From the NCBI GenBank assembly GCA_024684065.1, contig JAIKXO010000236.1, forward strand, positions 1-6,375: a stretch of DNA of 6,375 nt, written 5' to 3'. Both the position numbers and the translations under genes were made by a program. Below the pieces are notes generated by a model. The model had not been told where the DNA came from, searched no databases, and worked only from the letters and a program-made list of their open reading frames with translations. Positions 1 through 5,404 of the stretch are shown here, in pieces; the stretch's first letter is position 1, and each line of letters starts with the position of its first letter. The stretch is from Lachnospiraceae bacterium (GTDB lineage Bacteria; Bacillota_A; Clostridia; Lachnospirales; Lachnospiraceae).

Positions 1-17
1 GTAAATGAAAAAAGCTA

Positions 18-48
18 TTGACTCTCACGTTCCGTCATAGACTACGAT
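18..48 (+). promoter_or_regulatory. MerR-type promoter with 19-base spacer, upstream of the TipA-like regulator
   Basis: A -35 hexamer TTGACT (18-23) and a -10 hexamer TACGAT (43-48) are separated by 19 bases. That overlong spacing is the hallmark of promoters activated by MerR-family proteins, which twist the DNA to realign the two boxes. An imperfect dyad centred on base 31 (arms about 18-30 and 32-44, 8 of 13 positions paired, core ACG-TTC-CGT) lies in the spacer and could be the operator. The dyad centre is about two bases off the spacer centre. The promoter drives the regulator gene itself, so autoregulation is the natural inference. Confidence 0.7.
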
Positions 49-79
49 GGGTTCATCAAGAGACAGGAGGACTATCATA

Positions 80-946
80 GTGAAAACAGTAAAGGAAGTA
101 TCCAGGCTTACGGGTATCTCGGTGCGCACGCTTCATTATTATGATGAGATCGGTCTTTTCAGACCTACTGAAGTTAAGGAAACGGGATACAGGTTTTATG
201 ACGATAAAGCCATAGATAAGCTTGGGCAGATCCTTGTGTTCCGCGAACTGGATCTTCCGCTTGCGGACATAAAGCTTATTATGGATAATCCGGATCTTGA
301 TCGTAATATGGTCCTGGCTAAACAGCGTGAAATGCTCTGCTTAAAATCACAGAGGATCGGGCGCATCATCGCCAGCATTGACGAAATGTTGAAAGGAGAT
401 CAAAACATGGATTTAACAGTATTTGATGAGACTGAGATCCGTACTATGTTCACCGATATGCTTCAGAACATGAATGAATCACAGAAGCAGGTTTTTATTG
501 ATCATTATGGAAGCGTCGAAGCGTGGGAAAAGCATATGATGGAAGCTGCTTCAGATGAAAAGGTACAGAAGAATTATGCAAAAGTGGTTGAGTGGTACGG
601 CGGAAAGGAAGCCGTAAAAGAATCCATCGGGAATCAGCCAAATTCAGAAGTATTTGCAGCTTACCAGAAGAGAATCAGCGATATTCAGAAGAGAATTGCC
701 GAAAAGAATGGGACGGATGTTACTTCATTTGAGGTTCGGCAGCTGATCGGAGAGTATGATTTCGTAGCGAAGCAGCTTTATCAGGTTAAGGACGCGAAGC
801 CGCTTTTGCTTGATATCGCAAAGGAATATCAGGAAAATGAAGAACTGATGGCAGGTCTGGATTCAGTATACGGAAGCGGATCCGCAAAATACATAGGAGA
901 GGCGATAGAGTCGTTCTATACATCTCCGGGCAGGATAGTTCAATAA
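80..946 (+). CDS. MerR-family transcriptional regulator with TipAS ligand-binding domain
   Basis: This 288-residue protein is a TipA/Mta-type activator. Residues 1-70 form the winged helix-turn-helix of the MerR family: VKEVSRLTGISVRTLHYYD (4-22), then GLFRP and a GYRFY wing (36-40). Residues about 75-105 are the dimerising coiled coil. Residues about 115-285 match the TipAS antibiotic-recognition domain, ending in the typical GSGSAKYIGEAIESFY block (265-280). Family members bind thiopeptides or other hydrophobic drugs and activate their own or efflux genes; the ligand here is unknown. The start is GTG at 80, nine bases after AGGAGG (65-70). An in-frame ATG at 47 lies on the promoter -10 box and is unlikely. 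No efflux gene is adjacent. Residues about 196-209 show a heptad repeat (QKRISDI/QKRIAEK), suggesting a helix. Confidence 0.9.
   Translation: MKTVKEVSRLTGISVRTLHYYDEIGLFRPTEVKETGYRFYDDKAIDKLGQILVFRELDLPLADIKLIMDNPDLDRNMVLAKQREMLCLKSQRIGRIIASIDEMLKGDQNMDLTVFDETEIRTMFTDMLQNMNESQKQVFIDHYGSVEAWEKHMMEAASDEKVQKNYAKVVEWYGGKEAVKESIGNQPNSEVFAAYQKRISDIQKRIAEKNGTDVTSFEVRQLIGEYDFVAKQLYQVKDAKPLLLDIAKEYQENEELMAGLDSVYGSGSAKYIGEAIESFYTSPGRIVQ
392..409 (+). promoter_or_regulatory. Internal ribosome binding site and ATG for a free TipAS domain
   Basis: AAAGGAG (392-398) sits eight bases before an in-frame ATG (407-409), which is Met110 of the regulator. Starting here would give a 179-residue protein ending at 946, containing the whole TipAS domain without the DNA-binding part. 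In Streptomyces lividans, tipA is known to make both TipAL and the shorter TipAS from an internal start, and the domain boundary here is in the corresponding place. Use of this site is inferred, since the bases also encode Lys-Gly-Asp in the linker. Confidence 0.55.
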
Positions 947-955
947 AGCGGTTTT

Positions 956-1008
956 CCGGACAGAGCAGATGGCCGGCATCTTCTGCCGACCATCTTTTCT
1001 GTCTCCGG
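956..1008 (+). terminator. Intrinsic terminator after the regulator gene
   Basis: The inner stem pairs GATGGCCGGCA (968-978) with TGCCGACCATC (984-994), 10 of 11 positions paired, around the loop TCTTC, followed by TTTT (995-998). An outer stem pairs CCGGA+CAGA (956-964) with TCTGTCTCCGG (998-1008), with a two-base bulge. It lies 10 bases after the regulator stop. Read on the minus strand it has no U-run, so it is not an obvious terminator for the converging nucleotidase gene, though the hairpin may still block read-through. Confidence 0.7.
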
Positions 1009-1041
1009 TATGCAGTTTTGGGTTTCCTGTCACGGGTTCCG

Positions 1042-1056
1042 GAATTGAAACAATTC
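1042..1056. repeat. Small palindrome just after the nucleotidase stop codon
   Basis: GAATTG (1042-1047) and CAATTC (1051-1056) form a perfect 6-bp inverted repeat with an AAA loop (UUU in the nucleotidase transcript). It begins six bases beyond the nucleotidase stop. No U-run follows on the minus strand, so it is at best part of a weak 3' end structure. Confidence 0.4.
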
Positions 1057-1062
1057 GGGGCA

Positions 1063-2967
1063 TTAATGGGATGCGTGGGCTTCAACGGTGATCCCCGCCG
1101 CCTTATTGGCCTGAGCCTGTGCAACAAGCTCATCATATTCCGAAAGATTATAGCTGCTGTTATAAGGCGTCGGCAGAAGACCCTCGTTTATGTAGTTTAT
1201 GATCTCCTCGCGTCTTTCATCATTTACGGAAAGATCTATCCCCGTGATACGCCAGTTGTTATCAATTATCGGCTCTACCGGGGAATTTTCGGCAAAATAC
1301 TTAACGATCATATCCCGGATCGAATTGGAGGATTCCCAGTCACGTTTTCCTTCTGCAATATCGTATGCCTTGAGGCAGGAAGAATAGCGGTAATTATTGA
1401 CGGCAAGTTTAAGGACCTGATCGTCCTTCAGAGGCTCGCCTTTGAACAATACGTTCTCGATACGTTCTCCCTTTGGCCTGGAAAGATTGATCTCATAATC
1501 TACCCCGGCGAACATGTCATAAAGATAGTCGGGGTATTCCGGATCGAAGGAGACGTTGATATCGCCCGGGACCCATTGATTGTAACATTCGGCGGACCAT
1601 TCCATGTAGTCCTTAAGCTCCTTTCCCGTGACATCCAGCGTATAGAGTGTATTGTCATATTTATAGATATCAAGAATATTCGAATAATAGATGCTGCCTT
1701 CGGGAAGATCGCTCGTGTCCTTGAAGAGCGCGCAGGAAGCTACGTCTGCGCCTGAATTGAGAAGCTCGATATTCAGTATCAGATCTATGACGGCGGTATC
1801 CTTAAGCCTGCCCTCCGGTAATCCCATGATCTCGTTTTCGGGCTGGAATTTTGAGGTGGTCGATCCAAGAGGGGTACCTGATTCTCCGTCTTTTCCGGCC
1901 CCTCCGGTGGCCATGCTTACGGCCCTTTCATGAAACTCCTTTACAACCGGTATCTCCCGGATCTCCTCACTGGGCTCATAGTCTGCCATGTCTACGATCT
2001 CTGTTTTTATATCCTTTATCTTTTTGTCCTGATCAAGCGTAACATCAACGCGGGCAATTTCACGGCCCGAATTACGGACCGCTACTATGGGAGTTTCTCC
2101 TATCTTATCGTTAACCGTGATATGCAAATGAGCGGCCTGGAGGATATCCACTTCCGGATTGTCTTCGACTATCTTTTCGCCGGAATCCGAACCGCCGTCC
2201 TCATCGAATTCCGCATGCTGGCCCATATGGGCGGAAACAAGTATGATGTCCGTCTGATCTTTGATTTCTTCGAGCACTTTCTTTACCGACACATTTGCCG
2301 CCTCAAAGGTCGTGTCGGCAATGCCCTCCTTGTTCTCGTCCCAGATCGGGACATCAGGAGTACAGACGCCGATCACGGCAAGCTTTACTCCCTCTCGTTC
2401 AATGATCGTATAACCTTTTCCGGTTACGTAATTTCCGTCTTTGTCAAGGACATTTGCGCCAAGCACCGGGAAATCCGCCTGTCCGGTGATTTTCTTCATG
2501 GTTTCAATGCCCCAGTTAAATTCGTGATTTCCCAGGGTCATCGAGTCATAGCCCATATAATTCATTGCGGCCATTACAGGGTGCGCGCTGTCCGGTTCCT
2601 TGTTTGCGATATCATCCGTCATGATCGTGCCCTGGATATCATCGCCCGCATCCACCAGAAACACGATGGGATTCTCCTTTCTGACCTGCTCTATATAGGT
2701 ATAAAGGCGGGCCATCCCGTTGTTATCGGTTTCGCAATTGTCCTCATAGGAATAGCCCAGGATATTTCCGTGCATGTCAGAAGTACACAATATGACAACG
2801 TGGGTTTCCTCTGCGGTCTTTTGTGCGGCTTCTGCTGCGGTTTGTTCCGCGGGCGTTTTTGAAGGTGCTCCGTAAGGCACCGGGACAGGTAAAGCGCAGG
2901 CAGCCATGACTGTCATTAATAAGGACGTAAGAAACAGAAAAATGGTTTTCTTTACAGGTGATCTCAT
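1063..2967 (-). CDS. Exported bifunctional metallophosphatase/5'-nucleotidase (UshA/CpdB family), probable lipoprotein
   Basis: This 634-residue protein probably removes phosphate from extracellular nucleotides or 2',3'-cyclic nucleotides for salvage. A basic N-terminus, hydrophobic stretch 9-20 and MAAC (Cys24) suggest a lipoprotein signal; residues 25-55 are a Pro/Ala-rich linker. The calcineurin-like metallophosphatase domain spans about 56-310: DMH (Asp64, His66), GDDIQGT (Asp109), GNHE (146-149), SAHMG (His247) and AHLH (His280, His282), a full metal-ligand set. The C-terminal nucleotidase domain (about 365-580) has NSGADVAS (404-411), YKYDNTLYTLDVTGKEL (435-451) and LAVNNYR (521-527), closer to CpdB/YfkN than to UshA. 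The ATG follows AAGGAGGG (2973-2980 on -) by five bases. The usual GHxH glycine is replaced by Ala279. Substrate is not decided by sequence. The gene has its own promoter and appears monocistronic. Confidence 0.9.
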   Translation of the reverse strand: MRSPVKKTIFLFLTSLLMTVMAACALPVPVPYGAPSKTPAEQTAAEAAQKTAEETHVVILCTSDMHGNILGYSYEDNCETDNNGMARLYTYIEQVRKENPIVFLVDAGDDIQGTIMTDDIANKEPDSAHPVMAAMNYMGYDSMTLGNHEFNWGIETMKKITGQADFPVLGANVLDKDGNYVTGKGYTIIEREGVKLAVIGVCTPDVPIWDENKEGIADTTFEAANVSVKKVLEEIKDQTDIILVSAHMGQHAEFDEDGGSDSGEKIVEDNPEVDILQAAHLHITVNDKIGETPIVAVRNSGREIARVDVTLDQDKKIKDIKTEIVDMADYEPSEEIREIPVVKEFHERAVSMATGGAGKDGESGTPLGSTTSKFQPENEIMGLPEGRLKDTAVIDLILNIELLNSGADVASCALFKDTSDLPEGSIYYSNILDIYKYDNTLYTLDVTGKELKDYMEWSAECYNQWVPGDINVSFDPEYPDYLYDMFAGVDYEINLSRPKGERIENVLFKGEPLKDDQVLKLAVNNYRYSSCLKAYDIAEGKRDWESSNSIRDMIVKYFAENSPVEPIIDNNWRITGIDLSVNDERREEIINYINEGLLPTPYNSSYNLSEYDELVAQAQANKAAGITVEAHASH

Positions 2968-3009
2968 TTATGCCCTCCTTTTCTTCTTTGCGGGGATATT
3001 CAAGGCTAT

Positions 3010-3044
3010 CGATCAGAAAATAAGACGTGATCGCTTAATATCAC
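3010..3044 (-). promoter_or_regulatory. Overlapping inverted repeats in the nucleotidase leader
   Basis: The inferred leader of about 90 bases before the nucleotidase contains two inverted repeats that share sequence: CGATCA (3010-3015) with TGATCG (3028-3033), and GTGAT (3027-3031) with ATCAC (3040-3044). Because both use bases 3028-3031, the two hairpins exclude each other. They could be a small RNA switch or overlapping protein sites. The stems are only 5-6 bp, so the support is weak. Confidence 0.3.
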
Positions 3045-3063
3045 TTTTTACCTTCACATCATA

Positions 3064-3092
3064 ATTATATTTATGGAACAGCAATATTTCAA
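3064..3092 (-). promoter_or_regulatory. Sigma-A promoter of the nucleotidase gene
   Basis: On the minus strand a -35 box TTGAAA (plus bases 3087-3092) and a consensus -10 box TATAAT (plus bases 3064-3069) are separated by exactly 17 bases. Transcription would begin near 3057, giving a leader of about 90 bases to the ATG at 2967. Confidence 0.8.
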
Positions 3093-3110
3093 CAGATTCT
3101 TAATTTTTAT

Positions 3111-3123
3111 ATCAAATATTGAT
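3111..3123. promoter_or_regulatory. Short palindrome between the divergent promoters
   Basis: ATCAA (3111-3115) and TTGAT (3119-3123) form a perfect 5-bp inverted repeat with a 3-base spacer. It lies between the two divergent -35 boxes, about 55 bases upstream of the inferred plus-strand start, a plausible place for a regulator. The half-sites are those of FNR/Crp-type boxes in the reverse order and with different spacing, so I do not assign it to that family. Confidence 0.3.
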
Positions 3124-3125
3124 CA

Positions 3126-3147
3126 TTGACTTACTGTTGACTTACTG
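3126..3147 (+). repeat. Perfect 11-base tandem repeat at the reductase promoter
   Basis: TTGACTTACTG occurs twice without a gap (3126-3136 and 3137-3147). The period of 11 is close to one helical turn, so a protein could bind both copies on the same face of the DNA. The second copy supplies the -35 box of the plus-strand promoter. Confidence 0.75.
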
Positions 3148-3165
3148 ATTCGAAGAGCGTATAAA
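3137..3165 (+). promoter_or_regulatory. Sigma-A promoter of the reductase-fdhD-surE cluster
   Basis: A -35 box TTGACT (3137-3142) and a -10 box TATAAA (3160-3165) are separated by 17 bases. Transcription would start near 3172, giving a leader of about 205 bases before the reductase ATG. No equally good promoter was seen in the two short gaps downstream, so it may serve the whole cluster. Confidence 0.7.
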
Positions 3166-3189
3166 AAACCGGGCGGATATGGTATTATA

Positions 3190-3232
3190 TATAGTAAACG
3201 ACAAAACGATTTTCGTTTTGGCGTATACTGTA
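3190..3232. promoter_or_regulatory. 43-base imperfect palindrome in the reductase leader
   Basis: The palindrome is centred on base 3211, and 17 of the 20 positions on each side pair after the TTT loop. The core pairs CAAAACGA (3202-3209) with TCGTTTTG (3213-3220) perfectly, and the outer arms extend to 3190 and 3232 with three mismatches. It starts about 20 bases after the inferred transcription start, so it could act as an operator or as an RNA hairpin. No U-run follows it, which argues against a simple terminator. Confidence 0.65.
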
Positions 3233-3312
3233 ATATAAGCGTTAAAAGTCCTTAAGGCTGAGCCCTGCATTAAAGGTTATATGAGCAGGATCCGGTCAAA
3301 GGGCAGAGAATG

Positions 3313-3348
3313 CTCATTAACGAAACGGCAGATCATTTCGTTAATGAG
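3313..3348 (+). promoter_or_regulatory. Perfect 13-bp hairpin just upstream of the reductase ribosome binding site
   Basis: CTCATTAACGAAA (3313-3325) and TTTCGTTAATGAG (3336-3348) are exact inverse complements with a 10-base loop. The hairpin ends 16 bases before the AAGGAG ribosome binding site (3365-3370) and no U-run follows it. CGTTAA at 3240-3245 could compete for part of the left arm (3317-3322). It could control translation or mRNA stability, or be a protein site in DNA. I recognise no known riboswitch class. Confidence 0.6.
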
Positions 3349-3376
3349 TATATATAGAAAAGGGAAGGAGATTCTT

Positions 3377-4522
3377 ATGAATTACAGAAAGCTGGGCAAA
3401 ACCGGACTTAAGGTCAGTGAGATCGGATTTGGGGGAGAATGGCTTGAAAGGCATGATGAAGCAGAATCTGTGGAGCTTTTAAGGTACGCGCATGATCAGG
3501 GGATAAATATCCTCGACTGCTGGATGCCCGATCCCAAGTCAAGGGATATCATAGGAAAGGCAATGGAGGGTTGCCGGGAATCCTGGATCGTGCAGGGGCA
3601 TATCGGATCCACTTATCAGAACGGCCAGTATGTAAGGTCAAGAGATATGAAATATGTCCGCCCGGCTTTTGAGGATCTGCTTAAAAGATTCAAAAGCGAT
3701 TATGTGGATCTGGGAATGATCCATTACATAGATTCGATGGATGAATGGAATACCGCTATGAACGGCGATTTCATAGAATATGTTCACAGGCTGCATGATG
3801 ACGGTATAATAAAACATATCGGTCTTTCCACCCATAATCCCCAGATCGGGAAGCTTGCGGTTAAGACCGGTTTCATTGAGATGATCCTTTTCAGCATCAA
3901 TCCCGCATTTGACATGCGGCCGGCTACGGATGATCTTGATTCCATGTTTGAAGGATATGATAAGGATGACCTTTCGGGGATAGATAAGGAAAGAGCTGAG
4001 TTTTATCAGGCCTGCGAGGAACATGATGTCGGGATGACCGTTATGAAGGGATTTTTCGGGGGAAGGCTCTTCAGTAAGGAGCAGTCGCCCTTCGGAGTTG
4101 CATTTACGCCGGTCCAGCTGATACATTATTCGCTTACAAGGCCCGGGGTGTCATCGATCCTTTGCGGTTATGATACGAAGGAACAGGTAGATGCGGCGGT
4201 CCGCTATGAGAAAGCCACGGATGATGAGAAGGATTATGCCTCCGTGCTCGCCTCAGCGCCGCTTCATTCTTATACCGGACAATGCACTTATTGCGGTCAT
4301 TGCAAGCCCTGTCCCGTTGACATCGATATTGCCATGGTGAATAAGTTCTATGATCTTGCTTCTTCCCAGACAGGCATTCCGGATAGCATTATGGAGCATT
4401 ATAAGGCGCTCGGCCATACAGCCTCGGAATGTGTGGGCTGCAGGGGATGTGAAAGCAGGTGCCCTTTTGGCGTAGAGGTTTCCGAAAGGATGAAAAGGAC
4501 TGCAGAGCTTTTCGGTTGTTAG
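3377..4522 (+). CDS. Aldo/keto reductase-fold oxidoreductase with C-terminal 2x[4Fe-4S] domain
   Basis: This 381-residue cytoplasmic protein joins an aldo/keto reductase barrel (about 1-280; starts MNYRKLGKTGLKVSEIGFGG) to a ferredoxin-like domain (about 300-370). The cysteine motifs are C303-x2-C306-x2-C309-x2-C312-P and C352-x2-C355-x2-C358-x3-C362-P, each suited to one 4Fe-4S cluster. This is the COG1453 type, common in anaerobes. Of the reductase tetrad, Asp47 and His116 are kept, but the tyrosine position lies in WMPD (49-52) with no Tyr, and the lysine position appears to be His75 in VQGHIGS. Ordinary carbonyl reduction is therefore doubtful; electron transfer through the clusters is possible. 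The ATG is chosen because AAGGAG (3365-3370) lies six bases before it; the frame is open back to 3281, but that part overlaps the leader hairpin. It is probably the first gene of a cluster with fdhD and surE. Confidence 0.88.
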   Translation: MNYRKLGKTGLKVSEIGFGGEWLERHDEAESVELLRYAHDQGINILDCWMPDPKSRDIIGKAMEGCRESWIVQGHIGSTYQNGQYVRSRDMKYVRPAFEDLLKRFKSDYVDLGMIHYIDSMDEWNTAMNGDFIEYVHRLHDDGIIKHIGLSTHNPQIGKLAVKTGFIEMILFSINPAFDMRPATDDLDSMFEGYDKDDLSGIDKERAEFYQACEEHDVGMTVMKGFFGGRLFSKEQSPFGVAFTPVQLIHYSLTRPGVSSILCGYDTKEQVDAAVRYEKATDDEKDYASVLASAPLHSYTGQCTYCGHCKPCPVDIDIAMVNKFYDLASSQTGIPDSIMEHYKALGHTASECVGCRGCESRCPFGVEVSERMKRTAELFGC

Positions 4523-4565
4523 CGTCTATGCCTGAGCGCACGGTCTGCTTTGCAGACCTGTGCAG
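4522..4565 (+). repeat. Dispersed hairpin element, copy 1 (reductase-fdhD gap)
   Basis: This 44-base stretch matches 5394-5437 at 35 of 44 positions. It begins on the last base of the reductase stop codon. Its hairpin pairs GCAC (4538-4541) and GGTCTGC (4542-4548) with GCAGACC (4552-4558) and GTGC (4560-4563), with a TTT loop and one bulged T (4559). No U-run follows. It may stabilise or process the mRNA between genes, or be a small REP-like repeat. Confidence 0.7.
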
Positions 4566-4587
4566 TGCGGTTCAATGATATTTGATT

Positions 4588-5352
4588 ATGCCGGATAATT
4601 ATAAGAATCTTACAACTTCAATATTGTTTCCGGGAGGAGATAAAAAGCCCGGAGAGGCAACGGTGATCTCTGAGCACATCCTTACCGTGATCATAAACGA
4701 GCGCCCTGTATACAGGCTTGTCTGTACTAAGAAGGATCTGAAGGAGCTTGTGACGGGAAGACTGCTTACAGACGGATATATAGAAAAGGCTGAAGACATA
4801 TATAAGCTTTTCTTCTGCAGGTATGAGAACGAAGCCAGTGTCTTTCTGAATAAAGATATAAACTGGGAGGAGACTGCGGAAAAGATCCCGACGTGCTGCA
4901 CGGGCAACAGAGTATTTGCTGAGAACGGGAATAAAAAAACACTGAAAAAGCTTCCGGCTTATGAGTGGAAGGGCGAATGGGTCTTCAGTCTTTTGGAGGA
5001 ATTCAGAAAAGGAACGGAAATTCACAGCCTTACGGGAGGAAGCCACGTCTGCGTTCTGGCGAGAGAAGGAAAGACGGTCTGCATATTCGAAGATATCGGA
5101 AGGCATAATGCTGTTGACAAGGCGGCAGGGTACGCGCTGTTACATGGCATACCTTTGCCGGAATGTATGATTTTTACATCGGGGCGTGTTCCGGCAGATA
5201 TGGTCACGAAGGTGATCGCAGCGGGGATACCGGTGCTTGTATCAAAGTCCGTTCCGACAGCGGAGTCCGTGGGGCTTGCAGAAGAGTATGGTCTTACGCT
5301 TATCGGAAGGGCCTGGCCGGATCAGTGTGAGATTTTTTCGGCGAATAGATGA
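4588..5352 (+). CDS. fdhD: Formate dehydrogenase accessory sulfurtransferase FdhD
   Basis: FdhD carries sulfur from a cysteine desulfurase to the molybdenum or tungsten bis-MGD cofactor, which formate dehydrogenase needs for activity; it acts in the cytoplasm. The 254-residue protein has the family blocks LVTGRLLTDGYI (54-65), TGGSHVCVL (149-157), EDIGRHNAVDK (168-178), TSGRVPADMVTK (197-208) and PVLVSKSVPTAESVGLAEE (215-233). The loop that carries CxxC in E. coli FdhD (Cys121, Cys124) reads PTCCTGN here: adjacent Cys103 and Cys104 with no second Cys at the right spacing. ATG at 4588 is preferred, but TTG at 4582 is possible. Neither has a clear ribosome binding site, and an upstream stop (4576-4578) excludes longer starts. 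No formate dehydrogenase gene is in the window, so the client enzyme is unknown. Confidence 0.9.
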   Translation: MPDNYKNLTTSILFPGGDKKPGEATVISEHILTVIINERPVYRLVCTKKDLKELVTGRLLTDGYIEKAEDIYKLFFCRYENEASVFLNKDINWEETAEKIPTCCTGNRVFAENGNKKTLKKLPAYEWKGEWVFSLLEEFRKGTEIHSLTGGSHVCVLAREGKTVCIFEDIGRHNAVDKAAGYALLHGIPLPECMIFTSGRVPADMVTKVIAAGIPVLVSKSVPTAESVGLAEEYGLTLIGRAWPDQCEIFSANR

Positions 5353-5357
5353 AATGA

Positions 5358-5380
5358 TCCGGTCTGTAAAACAGACCGGA
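5358..5380. repeat. Hairpin 1 of 3 in the fdhD-surE gap
   Basis: TCCGGTCTGT (5358-5367) and ACAGACCGGA (5371-5380) form a perfect 10-bp stem with an AAA loop, starting five bases after the fdhD stop. Its inner stem GGTCTG/CAGACC is also the stem of the hairpin at 4542-4558. No U-run follows on +, so it is not a standard terminator. Confidence 0.7.
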
Positions 5381-5382
5381 CC

Positions 5383-5404
5383 GGCGTAAACTTGCGTTTA
5401 CGCC
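5383..5404. repeat. Hairpin 2 of 3 in the fdhD-surE gap
   Basis: GGCGTAAAC (5383-5391) and GTTTACGCC (5396-5404) form a perfect 9-bp stem with loop TTGC. It starts two bases after hairpin 1. Its right arm is also the first part of the dispersed element that begins at 5394. Confidence 0.65.

Noticed and set aside
47..79. ATG at 47 as start of the regulator
   Set aside because: It overlaps the -10 box and would be at or before the transcription start; GTG at 80 has AGGAGG at good spacing and begins right at the MerR domain.
665..696. 11-base direct repeat inside the regulator gene
   Set aside because: The copies are 21 bases apart and encode a heptad repeat of a helix, so protein structure explains it.
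1018..1755. Open frame of 245 codons on +, opposite the nucleotidase gene
   Set aside because: It lies antisense to a well-supported gene, has no ribosome binding site or recognisable domain, and has the composition expected of a shadow frame.
1930..2862. Open frame of 310 codons on +, opposite the nucleotidase gene
   Set aside because: It is long but antisense to the conserved metallophosphatase motifs; no family resemblance, promoter or ribosome binding site was seen. The length is explained by codon bias on the other strand.
3111..3123. FNR/Crp-type box
   Set aside because: The half-sites are in the reverse order and the spacer is 3 rather than 4 bases, so it is reported only as an unassigned palindrome.
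3248..3300. TPP-like riboswitch fragment, from a GGCTGAG string
   Set aside because: The other conserved TPP elements are missing and the string is short enough to occur by chance.
3281..3376. ATG at 3281 as start of the reductase
   Set aside because: The added 32 residues would be read through a perfect hairpin, match no family, and lack a ribosome binding site; ATG 3377 has one and begins the conserved MNYRKLGKTG.
3638..4126. Open frame of 162 codons on -, opposite the reductase gene
   Set aside because: It is antisense to a conserved reductase domain and has no start signal or known motif.
4618..5106. Open frame of 162 codons on -, opposite fdhD
   Set aside because: It is a shadow of the conserved FdhD frame with no ribosome binding site.
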